Source: Acidobacteriota bacterium (GTDB lineage Bacteria; Acidobacteriota; Terriglobia; Acidiferrales; UBA7541). From it: DNA of 64,000 bases. Position numbers and translations under genes: made by a program. Below, one piece after another: positions 43,760 to 52,850 of this stretch (its first letter is position 1; every line of letters starts with the position of its first letter). The stretch lies in the NCBI GenBank assembly GCA_013289955.1, contig JABCYZ010000030.1, positions 18,738 through 82,737 of the forward strand, in the 5' to 3' direction. The notes beneath the pieces are model-generated. The model saw nothing but the letters and a program-made list of their open reading frames with translations. It was not told the origin of the DNA and did no database searches.

Positions 43760-45754
43760 TTAGTAGTTGAGATGGAAGTTCAGCAAGTGCCAGTGGTAGA
43801 TGAACCAGAAGAATCCCACGCAGCCAAGCGCAAGAAACGTATTCCAGAGTTTATTCCAGAACCATTGGCCGCCATCGCCCCAGGACTTCAGGCTGTTGTA
43901 AATGGCCACCAGAGCGCCCAGGCCAGTTAGCAATCCAAGGACCTGGAGGAGATGCAGCCCAAAATCGCCACGCTCGGAAAGGCCAGAAGGATTGTTTGTT
44001 CTGCTGACAAACAGGAGCAGCCCCACAACAAACGCAACAATACCGATAGAAACCAGGCGCACCAGCATTCGCAGCCGCCTCGCGCCGGCGTCGAGCGTGA
44101 GCGGCCTTCCATAGTGCTTCCGAATCATCGCGCCGATGGGCCACAGCAGCAGGGTAAGAGCGATGACCGTCAGGCTGAATCCGATAATGAAATAGTTCAC
44201 GCTCTGCTTGTCGAATGTATTGTTCACTTGCTGATACACCATGAACGGATAATCGATATAAGCCACCCGCCGGCCGGTCGCATCGTTGACAAAGGCAACT
44301 TTCTCGTCGCCGTCCACCGCGCGAAATACCATCGGCGCGATCTCACGAAAGTGCCGCGGCTGTTGATTGAGACCTTTCGTGCCTCCCATGGAGATGGTGT
44401 TGTCCTTGGGATTGACGGTGACTTTCGTCTCTCCAAGGACGGTCGTCAACGACAGGACGTTGGTTTCAAATCGCCTGCTGACCTCGTAGGTTCCAGCGAC
44501 GCTGGCTGCATCCTCGGCTGCAGTGGCAAGCGTAGGCTCGTTTTTGGGCGGCGCCGGGAAGTACCGCTCCATGAACTTTTCAAAAAGCAGGCCGCGCGGA
44601 TCAATCTCGGCGCGTCCAGGGCTGTTGTAGGACACGAAGAGTCCAGCGTTGGCATCCAGAATTAAATGCAAGTTGCTATGGAAAGAAACCGTATCTCCGC
44701 CGTGGCCGATGCTGCGGTGGCCATCGCGCCACTGCTCGTAAAACCCGAGGCACATGGCATTCATCGACGGCGGCCATCCGTCCTGCCGCGCATGCATTTG
44801 TATGGCGGTTTCCGGTTTCAAGATTTGCGCGTCGCCGTAACGCCCGTTTTGCAGGTGCGCGATCATGAAGTGCGTCATATCCACGGCAGAGGCAGCAAGC
44901 GAACCCGCGGGCGCAACCTGGACAAATTCGTAGGGCTTCGGTTCACCCGACCCGAGAATGTAGCCGTCGGACATAAACGGCTTGAGGGCTTCGGGGAGAG
45001 GCTGCCGGAACGTGGCGTACTTCATATTCAGCGGCTTGAAGATGTGTTCTTCGACGTAGTCGTTAAAGTTCTGCCCGGAGACGCGCTCCACGATGTAAGC
45101 GGCCATGGTTGTCGCATAATTCGAGTAAGCGGGAGTCGTTCCCGGCGGGAAAATTCTGGCGGGCATGTGCACTTGCAGATATTCGCCGTTGGGGCGCAAA
45201 TCGCTTTCCGCGCCGACGAACAAATCTTTTGCCGTCTCTTCGAAGCCCGTGCTGTGCGTCATGATGTTGCGCAGCGTGATTGGTTTTCCGAAGGCGGGCG
45301 GAATCTTGAAATCGAGATAGTCATTAACGTCGCGATCCAGATCCAGCTTGCCAAGCTCGACCTGCTGCATCACCGCCGTCCAGGTGAACAGCTTCGAGAT
45401 CGAGCCGGGACGAAACAGGGTGGTCTCCGGCGAGACCGGCGTTTTCTTGGCGACATCCGAATAGCCGTAGCCCCTGGCAAAGAGCAGCTTTCCGTCTTTC
45501 ACAACCGCCACGACAGCGCCGGCGATATCCGCGTGCTGGATCTCTTGCGGCATGAGACCGTCGAGAAAAGCTCCGACGTCGTCAGCCGTCAAATCGTGCC
45601 CCGCCGGCGAGGTGTCCCCGGAAACGGCGGTTTTGGAAGGAGTGGCCGGGGCCTTTCGGTCCGTCGCCTTGGGGGCTTGCGCAAAAAGCGCGACGCAGCC
45701 GAACGCCGCCGCGCACGCCAGCCAGAACATTCTCGGAACTATCGATTTTCTCAC
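43760..45754 (-). CDS. Secreted beta-lactamase-fold serine hydrolase with C-terminal membrane domain
   Basis: A 664-residue protein: signal peptide (MFWLACAAAFGCVALFAQA), a class C beta-lactamase/D-aminopeptidase-like domain with the nucleophile motif S118-I-S-K in FRPGSISKLFTW and the YSN motif in PAYSNYATTM. A linker and about three C-terminal helices (FSLTVIALTLLLWPIGAMI, IGIVAFVVGLLLFV and the last LALGCVGFFWFIYHW) follow. Such enzymes are esterases, D,D-peptidases or D-aminopeptidases. A GTG at 45754 with GGGAGG is chosen. The promoter region carries the 16-bp palindrome also found beside the RpiR regulator, which ties this gene to the D-amino-acid locus. Confidence 0.88.
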   Translation of the reverse strand: MRKSIVPRMFWLACAAAFGCVALFAQAPKATDRKAPATPSKTAVSGDTSPAGHDLTADDVGAFLDGLMPQEIQHADIAGAVVAVVKDGKLLFARGYGYSDVAKKTPVSPETTLFRPGSISKLFTWTAVMQQVELGKLDLDRDVNDYLDFKIPPAFGKPITLRNIMTHSTGFEETAKDLFVGAESDLRPNGEYLQVHMPARIFPPGTTPAYSNYATTMAAYIVERVSGQNFNDYVEEHIFKPLNMKYATFRQPLPEALKPFMSDGYILGSGEPKPYEFVQVAPAGSLAASAVDMTHFMIAHLQNGRYGDAQILKPETAIQMHARQDGWPPSMNAMCLGFYEQWRDGHRSIGHGGDTVSFHSNLHLILDANAGLFVSYNSPGRAEIDPRGLLFEKFMERYFPAPPKNEPTLATAAEDAASVAGTYEVSRRFETNVLSLTTVLGETKVTVNPKDNTISMGGTKGLNQQPRHFREIAPMVFRAVDGDEKVAFVNDATGRRVAYIDYPFMVYQQVNNTFDKQSVNYFIIGFSLTVIALTLLLWPIGAMIRKHYGRPLTLDAGARRLRMLVRLVSIGIVAFVVGLLLFVSRTNNPSGLSERGDFGLHLLQVLGLLTGLGALVAIYNSLKSWGDGGQWFWNKLWNTFLALGCVGFFWFIYHWHLLNFHLNY

Positions 45755-46151
45755 TGTAAAAGCCTCCCGCTTTTCCCTGGTCCCGCCCGGAAACGACAGC
45801 TCTTCCGGAAGCCGGCAATACCGGCGCGCGAACGAGTGAAACATTTGTTGCATTCTTGTGTGGGGGAGACTAAGGACCAAAGCCAGGATTGTCAAGCAAT
45901 TTGCTGGGCGAAGCAGGGGCTCGAACCGGACTGCTCCCTGTCAGCTCGCATAAAACACCTCGAGCGGCTGTCCCTGGCGAGGTGTCCGTGGTTCGCCTTC
46001 TCCGCATCCTTTGGCGGCATTTTTTCAAATAAGCCGACAAGTTTGCCTGCTGCAGAGACCGCCGGCCGATACAAGCGTTGACACTGTGCTTGGCGTCTTT
46101 TCGAGGTAGCGATCGTAAAGCGAGGTGTTGCCGCCAGGAGAACGAGGGACT
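45755..46151. other. Intergenic region with operator; otherwise empty
   Basis: About 400 bases upstream of the serine hydrolase, ending at the stop of the NSAR-like gene. Apart from the palindrome at 45837-45852 I see no gene or RNA. The segment 45910-46130 has no protein-like reading. Confidence 0.5.
45837..45852. promoter_or_regulatory. Candidate RpiR operator, site 4
   Basis: TGAAAC-ATTT-GTTGCA, one mismatch from the TGCAAC-N4-GTTGCA palindrome repeated between the regulator and receptor genes. It lies 83 bases before the GTG of the serine hydrolase. Confidence 0.6.
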
Positions 46152-47276
46152 CTAGGCTGCCGTCCGCTGGCTGTTCCAATTGTTTGTCCGCACGGTAAGC
46201 TGCTCGATTCTGTCGCGCCTCACGGCATAGCCGATACCGGGCGTTTTCGGCACGTGAATGGTGCCCTTCGAAGTCACTTCCACTTCGGGCTCGATGATGT
46301 CCTCGTTCCAGTAACGCTTGCTCGCCGAGACGTCGCCCGGAAGCGTAAATCCCGACAGCGTCGACATCGCAATATTGTGCGCTCTTCCGATGCCCGTCTC
46401 GAGCATTCCGCCGCACCACACGGGGATCGAATGCGTCCGGCAGGTATGCTCGACGCGGCGGGCTTCGCTGTGACCGCCGACGCGGCCAAGTTTAACGTTA
46501 ATAATGCGGCAAGCCTTCAGTTCGATCGCCGTCAGCGCGTGCCTTGCATTGTTGATGCATTCGTCGAGACAAATCGCGGTCTGGATTTGCGCTTGCAGCT
46601 TCGAATGCGCATAGATGTCGTCCCAGTTGAGCGGCTGCTCCATCATCAAGAGCCTGAACTCATCGAGTCTTCCCAGATGCGCGGCGTCTTCGAGCCGATA
46701 GGCAGAATTGGCGTCAACGGAGAGCAAGATGTTCGGAAATTCCTTGCGCACTGCCGCAACGTATTCGAGATCCTTCCCTGGCTTGATCTTGAGCTTGATG
46801 CGCTGGTATCCGCTCTTCAGTTCCTCTTCCACGCGCCGCACAAGCGCAAGCGGGCTCTCCCGAATGCCGAGCGACACGCCGCTAGCAATCTCCTCCAAAG
46901 TGCCGCCGAGCAGCTTCGAAAGGGAAACTCCCTTGATATGCGCTTCCGCGTCCCAGAGAGCATTCTCTACCCCGCTCTTGGCCATTTCGTGACCGCGAAT
47001 CGCCGCTAGGAGAGCGGGACACTCCGAGGCGGCCGAGATCGTTTTCCCGATCAGCGCGGGAGCGACAAAATCGGAGATGACGTGCCACGCCGTATCCGTG
47101 GTCTCTGAGTTGTAGCCCGGCGTTTCGCTGGCGGTGACCTCTCCCCAGCCGCTGACGCCGTCCGCGACAACTTCGACGAGAATGATTCTGCGGTTGTGCG
47201 ACACGCCAAAGCTGGTCTCAAACGGCGCTTTCAGCCGCATTTGTACTTCACGCAAAGTGATGGATTCAATCTTCAT
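46152..47276 (-). CDS. o-Succinylbenzoate synthase/N-succinylamino acid racemase-type enolase superfamily protein
   Basis: A 374-residue enolase-superfamily protein. The N-terminal capping domain starts MKIESITLREVQMRLKAPFE, and the barrel has YQRIKLKIKPGKD with the K-x-K catalytic pair. Metal ligands are in LSVDANSAYRLED, MMEQPLNWDD and ICLDECINN, and the second-lysine segment is RIINVKLGRVGG. The WCGGMLETGIGRAHNIA ending is diagnostic of the OSBS/NSAR group. It either makes o-succinylbenzoate for menaquinone or racemises N-succinyl amino acids. Next to a GNAT acyltransferase and D-aminoacylases, NSAR activity is much more likely. It overlaps the GNAT gene by 11 bases, with GGAG before ATG 47276. 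Confidence 0.92.
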   Translation of the reverse strand: MKIESITLREVQMRLKAPFETSFGVSHNRRIILVEVVADGVSGWGEVTASETPGYNSETTDTAWHVISDFVAPALIGKTISAASECPALLAAIRGHEMAKSGVENALWDAEAHIKGVSLSKLLGGTLEEIASGVSLGIRESPLALVRRVEEELKSGYQRIKLKIKPGKDLEYVAAVRKEFPNILLSVDANSAYRLEDAAHLGRLDEFRLLMMEQPLNWDDIYAHSKLQAQIQTAICLDECINNARHALTAIELKACRIINVKLGRVGGHSEARRVEHTCRTHSIPVWCGGMLETGIGRAHNIAMSTLSGFTLPGDVSASKRYWNEDIIEPEVEVTSKGTIHVPKTPGIGYAVRRDRIEQLTVRTNNWNSQRTAA

Positions 47277-48027
47277 AACGCTCCAGAAGGTAGGTCCCCT
47301 GCTCTTTGTCGAACTCGAATCCCACGGCCGCGCGGCCATCGGCAATGTTTGCCAGGAATTGCTCGCGCACCCCGGTTTGAATTTTCTCCGCGACCAGCGG
47401 TTCCTCCCGGCAGATCTGGCGAATGGCGGCGGGGATGGCGATGCGCTCAGAATCCAGGCTGGCTTCGCGCGGCCTCGCGGCTAGCACATCCTCCACACGC
47501 TGCGAGCGCACCCACCATTCCGCCACCAGACGGTCGGTTGGCAGGCCGGCGTGCAGCGGGCTGGAGGTGCGCCCGTAAAGATTCGGAATGTAATGGCGCA
47601 CGATTGCGCCGAGCCTTTCGATGTTGAAATGAGCGTTCTTCAGCTGCAGCGGGTCAAACGTCCACTCAATCAGATTGATTCCGCGCTCGAGCGCATCCTC
47701 GCGCTGTGCCAGTTTCAGCAACCGGCCCACACCGCGGTTCTGGTATTCCTCGAGCACCCCAACCATGTGCGAATGCAGATAGGTAAGCCCCTCGCGCATC
47801 GCCGCAAACGCCAACGCAAAGCCAACCGGCGTATTTCCGTCGTAAGCGGTCATCACCTGCCCGCCGGTTTTCCTCGCCACAATAAAAATCTGGTCCGGAA
47901 CGGTATCGAGCGGCGCGTATCCCCAAATGCGCTGCTGCAATTCCACGCACACGCTCATTTCCTGGGCATCTTCGATCGCCCGAATCCGGATCCCCTGCTT
48001 CACCGCCGACGTTGTCGCGTCACTCAT
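47266..48027 (-). CDS. GNAT family acyltransferase (putative D-amino acid N-succinyltransferase)
   Basis: A 253-residue GNAT-fold protein: VELQQRIWGYAPLDTVPDQIFIVARKTGGQVMTAYD, the acyl-CoA loop VGVLEEYQNRGVGRLLKLAQRE and LIEWTFDPLQLKNAHFNIERLGA, then a C-terminal domain. Relatives encoded beside NSAR enzymes transfer succinyl from succinyl-CoA to D-amino acids in the route that turns D- into L-amino acids; the assignment here is by context. The gene sits between the RpiR regulator (15 bases upstream) and NSAR (overlap), so the three form one operon. Confidence 0.85.
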   Translation of the reverse strand: MSDATTSAVKQGIRIRAIEDAQEMSVCVELQQRIWGYAPLDTVPDQIFIVARKTGGQVMTAYDGNTPVGFALAFAAMREGLTYLHSHMVGVLEEYQNRGVGRLLKLAQREDALERGINLIEWTFDPLQLKNAHFNIERLGAIVRHYIPNLYGRTSSPLHAGLPTDRLVAEWWVRSQRVEDVLAARPREASLDSERIAIPAAIRQICREEPLVAEKIQTGVREQFLANIADGRAAVGFEFDKEQGTYLLERYED

Positions 48028-48042
48028 CCACAGTCCTCTCGA

Positions 48043-48993
48043 CTACCCCAAGTCCTTGCCGTTTTCCGGCGCCCAATACCAGCGGTGGTCGGCGCTATCT
48101 TCTTCCGCGCTGCGACGCAGCAAGGCGAGTGTCCGCGAGGTCTGCGTGTGCGCGCAGGCAATCAGGATCGCTCCGAGGACCGACATCGGCGCAACGTAAG
48201 AGCTGCCGAACGACGGACTGGCCACCGAAGCGAGACAAAAGCTGTCGCACACCCGCGCGATCGGAGTTCGTTCGCTGTCCGTAATTCCAAATGTTGGCAC
48301 TCCCTGCCTCTTCGCGCGCATCGCGGCTTCCACGGTTTCTCTCAAGCACTGCCCGAAGCTGATCGCGATCAACAGATCCTTCGACGTAAGCGTACGGACC
48401 CTTCTCTGCACATTGCCGGTACCGCCGACGGGCGCGTCCGCCGGAAATCCCAGATGCACCAGGCCGTAGGCCAGGTGCCAGCTAAGCGAAGCGGCGAGAT
48501 CAATTCCGACGACCATAATGCGCCGTGCGCGCTTCACCAATTTCGAAAGCGCGATGATATGCAGCGGATCGAGCGTCGTTCGCAGCGATTGCATGTTCCG
48601 AAGATCCATCTCCATGCCGTGCCGGATGCGGTCAGCCAGCGAGCGCCTTTCTTGAGACGCCGCCTTAAGCGCCGTGTACGGCGTAATGCGCATGATGAAG
48701 TGAGACCGCAGGTCCGCCGCAAATTCCGCAAACTTGGCGTAGCCCAGCGCCTGGATGGTGCGCACGATGGTCGCCGCATCCACGCTGTACCGCTTCGCGA
48801 GCTCGCGCGAAGAAAGGAAGAAAGTGTCTCCCGGATTTTCGAGAATCATCCCCAGCATTTTTTTCCTGCTGTTGCTGAGCTTGGCTTGCGACCTCGCAAA
48901 ACGGATTTCAAGCGGTGTCCGCCCTACCGTCTGCGTGCTTTCTCCCGGCGAACCTTGCGGATCGGGGTTCTGAGCGGTCTTCACCAATTTCAT
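48043..48993 (-). CDS. MurR/RpiR family transcriptional regulator
   Basis: A 316-residue regulator. The N-terminal HTH_6 domain (about residues 35-110: SNSRKKMLGMILENPGDTFFLSSRELAKRYSVDAATIVRTIQALGY) is followed by a SIS sugar/phosphate-binding domain (about 150-290: KRARRIMVVGIDLAASLSWHLAYGLVHLGFPA ... DLLIAISFGQCLRETVEAAMRAKRQGVPTFGITDS). The SIS domain in this family usually senses phosphosugars such as MurNAc-6-phosphate; the effector here is unknown. ATG 48993 with GAGG is chosen; the frame is open to 49107. The divergent intergenic region upstream contains three copies of a palindrome that is the likely operator. Confidence 0.92.
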   Translation of the reverse strand: MKLVKTAQNPDPQGSPGESTQTVGRTPLEIRFARSQAKLSNSRKKMLGMILENPGDTFFLSSRELAKRYSVDAATIVRTIQALGYAKFAEFAADLRSHFIMRITPYTALKAASQERRSLADRIRHGMEMDLRNMQSLRTTLDPLHIIALSKLVKRARRIMVVGIDLAASLSWHLAYGLVHLGFPADAPVGGTGNVQRRVRTLTSKDLLIAISFGQCLRETVEAAMRAKRQGVPTFGITDSERTPIARVCDSFCLASVASPSFGSSYVAPMSVLGAILIACAHTQTSRTLALLRRSAEEDSADHRWYWAPENGKDLG

Positions 48994-49108
48994 TGGCCTC
49001 GCCCACGCAAGGGATCGCCAGCGCCCTCGCCTCTTCGCCCGGCCATTCCTTTTCGACCCGAGCTTTGCCGCCGTACCAGAAAGCACTGCCAAACGGCAGT
49101 GACGCAAT

Positions 49109-49124
49109 TACAACGTATGTTGCA
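49109..49124. promoter_or_regulatory. Candidate RpiR operator, site 1
   Basis: TACAAC-GTAT-GTTGCA, one mismatch from the palindrome TGCAAC-N4-GTTGCA. It lies 116 bases before the regulator start. Confidence 0.6.
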
Positions 49125-49192
49125 TTCTGTCAAGATGCCTCACTTTGGGTTTTGCCGCTATCATTTCTTTTTTTGATTCACTGCATCAGTTA

Positions 49193-49208
49193 CGCAACAT
49201 CTGTTGCG
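49193..49208. promoter_or_regulatory. Candidate RpiR operator, site 2
   Basis: CGCAAC-ATCT-GTTGCG, a perfect inverted repeat (7-bp arms CGCAACA/TGTTGCG around TC), with the outer pair changed from T/A to C/G relative to site 3. Confidence 0.65.
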
Positions 49209-49301
49209 CACTCAATGAATTCCATCGCCATTTGAAAGAACAAGTTGACATTCAATCGCTCCACGCCTAGACTCACGCGCAATGTATGGCTTTTATCTTA
49301 C

Positions 49302-49317
49302 TGCAACACTCGTTGCA
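49302..49317. promoter_or_regulatory. Candidate RpiR operator, site 3
   Basis: TGCAAC-ACTC-GTTGCA, a perfect 6-bp inverted repeat, 78 bases before the TonB receptor start codon. Confidence 0.65.
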
Positions 49318-49394
49318 TTGGCGATGACTTTTGAGCTCTGCGCGATCGCGTGGTGGCGCTGCGCGCTGTTCCAAGGGGGTTAGAGGAGGGGATT

Positions 49395-52300
49395 ATGGCG
49401 ATTCACAAAACGCATTCCAGCGGGCGCTGTTCCAGCGTGCGGGGGATTTGGAAACATTCGATGCTCCACGTTTTTGGCCTGGCATTCATTCTTTTTCTAT
49501 CCGCGGTCCATCTGGCCGCGCAGACCACTTCGACGATCGAGGGCACCGTCAGGGACAACCAGGGCCTCGCCGTTGCCGGCGTGCAGGTTCACGTGACGAG
49601 CAGCGAGCTCGCCATCGACCGCACGGCGACCACTGATGCCGACGGCTCTTACCACATCGCGACTTTGCCGCCCGGCGTCTACGAGATCAAAGCTTCCAAG
49701 GAGGGATTTCAATCGGAGGTGTTCAAGAACCTGGAAGTCACACTCAACAGGACTCTTTCTTTCGACATCGCCATGCGCGTCGGGGCTTTGAGCCAGACGG
49801 TCACGGTCGACTCTGCAACCCCCCTTCTGGAAACCGCCGCTTCCTCGACGGGCAGCACGATCACTCCCCAGCAGATCGAGGACATGCCCATCAACGGCCG
49901 AAACTATCTCGATCTTTTGCAACTCGTGCCGGGAGTCTCGCTGAATCGTCAAGCCGACCCGGCCGGTGATGACGCCACCCCGATCCTCGGCGAGCGCAGC
50001 GGTAATGCCCTCTTTCTGATCGATGGATTGCCAAACCGCGACAATTTCAATGGCGGCCCTTCGGCGCAGTTCAACCAGGATTCAATCCTTGAGTTTCAGG
50101 TCATCACGGGCGGGTATAAAGCGGAATTCGGTCACGCTTCAGGCGGTATCATCAACGTTGTCACACGCAGCGGCACCAATGAGTGGCATGGCGGCGTGTC
50201 TACTTTTTTCCGCAATTCCGTGTTTGACTCCAACGACATTCCGGGAGCAACCGGCGGCGCGCCCTTCCTTAACCGATGGGATCCCACCGTCTATTTCGGC
50301 GGACCGATCATTAAGGACAAGGTTTTTCTCTTCGGCTCGGCCGAACGCATCCAGGAGAGCCGCAACCTGAATTTCGTGTTTAACCCCAATATCCCCACTA
50401 CCCTGGTCGATTTTGAAGCTCCGTTCAACAAGAACTCTCTCACCTATGACACCCGCGCGCGCCTGAAGCTTGATGAGATTCTCGGCAGCCACCGTTTGAC
50501 CGAGCAGATGAACTACACGAATACTCACGTCTCAGACTATCTGCCCCTTACGGCCTCCTTGAATCTTCCGGACACACGGGAAAATTTGGACGGCCGCACG
50601 CTGATGCTCGGATTAAGCGATCTCTGGACGCTAGGCGATACTTCTAACCCTTGGATTTCTAACGCCTATTTTCAGTATCGCGCCGACCCTCTTCGCACCA
50701 GCCCTTCGCATCCACAGGCCGGCATTCCCAACACCCTTTTCAATCTTTTTAGCACCTATACCAGCGGTGACGAGTTCGGCGATCTCGGCCAAGTTTCCTT
50801 CGGTCCGGGCTATAACTCATTCACTTTCTATCAGAAGTATTTCTCCGCTGGGGACAATGTCAGCAAGCAGTTCGGCCGTCACACGATCAAGTTCGGTTGG
50901 GATTTCCAGAACACGAAAGTGGACGGAGCGGAGCCGAACAACTTCTTTACTCAGCTTTTCGCCACGGTGGGCGATTTCAACGAGTTTGGCCCCATCAATT
51001 CGGGAATCAACCTCATCACGCTCCAGTCCGGGCCGACGCCCGAGGACAATCTGGTTCACATCCACGACAACTACAACGGCCTCTATCTTCAGGACGACTG
51101 GAAACTCACATCCAAAATTACTGTCAACGGCGGCCTGCGCTGGGATTACGATTCCGCGTTTCCGAATAAAACGGATTTCTCGCCGCGCATCGGGGCTGCC
51201 TGGGCGATTACACCGAAGACCGTCGTAAATGCCAGCTTTGGCGTATTTTACGATCAGTTCCGCGAAGGGGTGGCCAGAGACATTCCCGGGTTTGGCGGCG
51301 CGAACATCCAGCGAGAGCGGCTCTTGTCTTTCCCGCGGCTCTTCTACGGAAACCCCACTATTCTCACGAGTCTCTTCCAGACGCTCGGCCGCCCCACCGT
51401 CTGCGTCTCGAACGCCATGACCGAGGCGCAGGTGCAGACGGCAGGAGCCAAGTGCCCCAATGGTCTAGGCACGACTCTTTACGGCATCGACTACCTGAAC
51501 AGCGTGGTGGCTCCGGGCCACGCGCCGATTCCGGCAAACTCGCTCGTCAATATGGGCAATATTCAGCAACTAAGTGGCTTCACGCCCGATCAATTCCTCG
51601 CCGCCGCCGACGCTGCCATCGCCAACATGGCCGGCACGGATGCGAACATCGCCGTGCCCGCAAACTACTGGAGCTGGGATCCTTTCGGAAATCTCACCAC
51701 CATCGGCGGGATTCTAGGGACGGCCGGAGAAGTTCCCATCAGCGTGGACCCCAACTTCAAGGTTCCGCACACCTTCAACTATCACGCCGGAATCCAGCAC
51801 GAGATCAGTCCCGGCATGGTCGTGACGTTTGACTACTATCATAAAGACATCGCCGATATCACCACGGTTCGCGCCACCAACCTGGCATTCATCGCCAGGA
51901 TGCCTGGGTTTGCCAATACCCTCGACCCCGGTACGGGCACGCATCGCATTGAAAGCTTCGGGCCGTGGGGCGCGGGAACTTACGATGGGTTTACCGTCGG
52001 ATTCGAGAAGCGCATGTCGCACAGCTTCACGATCCAGGCGAACTACACGTTCACGCACGCCAACGATGACGTCCTCAATTCCACACTGGCTTCCGAAATC
52101 CAGAACGGTGAAGGCGTAAACTTCCTCGCCATCGCCGGTCTTTCCGATAGCTACGTGGGAATTGTTCCGGCGGTCACCGATGCGAACACCGGACAAACGA
52201 ATACCAACGGTCCCTTCATCAACAGCGAAGGCAATCCCGTTCCCAAAGCGGGCACCTATTACAACGGTGCGACCATCGACAAGGGTCCCTCTGATCTCTC

Positions 52301-52721
52301 GCTGAATCACACTTTCCTGCTGCACGGCATCTGGCAGCTTCCCTGGAAATTCGAGTTTTCCGGAATCTTCCGCGCCCAGAGTGGATTTCACTACAGCGTT
52401 TCGCCTGCGGACGGCGGGTCCGACTTCGACGGCGACGGCCTCTTCAATGGTCAGGGACTCGATTTCGCCGGACAGGGATCTCTCTTCGCGCGAAACTCAC
52501 AAACCGCGCCCGCCTTCGTTAATTTGGATATGCGCATTGCCAAGCGTTTTAATATCGGTGAGCGCGTTAAGGCGCAGGCGCTATTCGAAATGTTCAACCT
52601 CTTCAACCGCGACAATCCGGCGGCAGTGCAGACGCTCCAGGGCGGGAATCCAGCTTTGGGTTCCACGCTGCAGTATCTCCCGGGCCGGGAGGGCCAGATC
52701 GGGCTCCGCTTCGAGTTCTGA
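49395..52721 (+). CDS. TonB-dependent receptor, Oar-like with carboxypeptidase regulatory domain
   Basis: A 1108-residue outer-membrane receptor. It has a signal peptide with helix LHVFGLAFILFLSAVHLAAQ, a CarboxypepD_reg domain (STIEGTVRDNQGLAVAGVQV ... GVYEIKASKEGF) and a plug with DMPINGRNYLDLLQLVPGVS. A barrel follows with repeated LRWDYD/FSPRIGAAWAITPK type strands and a terminal IGLRFEF. GAGGAGGGG precedes ATG 49395. It would import the substrate of the D-amino-acid locus, for example peptides released from peptidoglycan or D-amino-acid conjugates; the ligand is inferred. A clear terminator follows, so the downstream amidohydrolase genes need either read-through or their own promoter. 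Confidence 0.95.
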   Translation: MAIHKTHSSGRCSSVRGIWKHSMLHVFGLAFILFLSAVHLAAQTTSTIEGTVRDNQGLAVAGVQVHVTSSELAIDRTATTDADGSYHIATLPPGVYEIKASKEGFQSEVFKNLEVTLNRTLSFDIAMRVGALSQTVTVDSATPLLETAASSTGSTITPQQIEDMPINGRNYLDLLQLVPGVSLNRQADPAGDDATPILGERSGNALFLIDGLPNRDNFNGGPSAQFNQDSILEFQVITGGYKAEFGHASGGIINVVTRSGTNEWHGGVSTFFRNSVFDSNDIPGATGGAPFLNRWDPTVYFGGPIIKDKVFLFGSAERIQESRNLNFVFNPNIPTTLVDFEAPFNKNSLTYDTRARLKLDEILGSHRLTEQMNYTNTHVSDYLPLTASLNLPDTRENLDGRTLMLGLSDLWTLGDTSNPWISNAYFQYRADPLRTSPSHPQAGIPNTLFNLFSTYTSGDEFGDLGQVSFGPGYNSFTFYQKYFSAGDNVSKQFGRHTIKFGWDFQNTKVDGAEPNNFFTQLFATVGDFNEFGPINSGINLITLQSGPTPEDNLVHIHDNYNGLYLQDDWKLTSKITVNGGLRWDYDSAFPNKTDFSPRIGAAWAITPKTVVNASFGVFYDQFREGVARDIPGFGGANIQRERLLSFPRLFYGNPTILTSLFQTLGRPTVCVSNAMTEAQVQTAGAKCPNGLGTTLYGIDYLNSVVAPGHAPIPANSLVNMGNIQQLSGFTPDQFLAAADAAIANMAGTDANIAVPANYWSWDPFGNLTTIGGILGTAGEVPISVDPNFKVPHTFNYHAGIQHEISPGMVVTFDYYHKDIADITTVRATNLAFIARMPGFANTLDPGTGTHRIESFGPWGAGTYDGFTVGFEKRMSHSFTIQANYTFTHANDDVLNSTLASEIQNGEGVNFLAIAGLSDSYVGIVPAVTDANTGQTNTNGPFINSEGNPVPKAGTYYNGATIDKGPSDLSLNHTFLLHGIWQLPWKFEFSGIFRAQSGFHYSVSPADGGSDFDGDGLFNGQGLDFAGQGSLFARNSQTAPAFVNLDMRIAKRFNIGERVKAQALFEMFNLFNRDNPAAVQTLQGGNPALGSTLQYLPGREGQIGLRFEF

Positions 52722-52747
52722 CGTTGAGTCATTTTCCGACCACCCAG

Positions 52748-52783
52748 GAGAGCGGCCACGGACTGTGGCCGCTCTTCTCTTTC
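52748..52783 (+). terminator. Rho-independent terminator of the second TonB receptor gene
   Basis: Perfect 11-bp stem AGAGCGGCCAC (52749-52759) and GTGGCCGCTCT (52765-52775) around GGACT, followed by a T-rich TCTCTTTCC tail. It lies 27 bases past the receptor stop. Confidence 0.75.
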
Positions 52784-52850
52784 CACTTCTCCCCTGCTTG
52801 CGGGTGAACTCGATTCGTGCGATTCAGACAGGTGAATCTGAGGTCAGACC

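Larger units (their letters stand above)
48994..49394. promoter_or_regulatory. Divergent control region of regulator and TonB receptor
   Basis: About 400 bases, AT-rich from 49130 to 49300, with three spaced copies of the 16-bp palindrome. It must contain the promoters of the RpiR-GNAT-NSAR operon and of the forward TonB receptor gene. Confidence 0.7.

Noticed and set aside
45892..46419. A 175-codon reverse frame as an extra gene upstream of the serine hydrolase
   Set aside because: It overlaps the end of the NSAR-like gene in another frame and its translation has no protein-like pattern.
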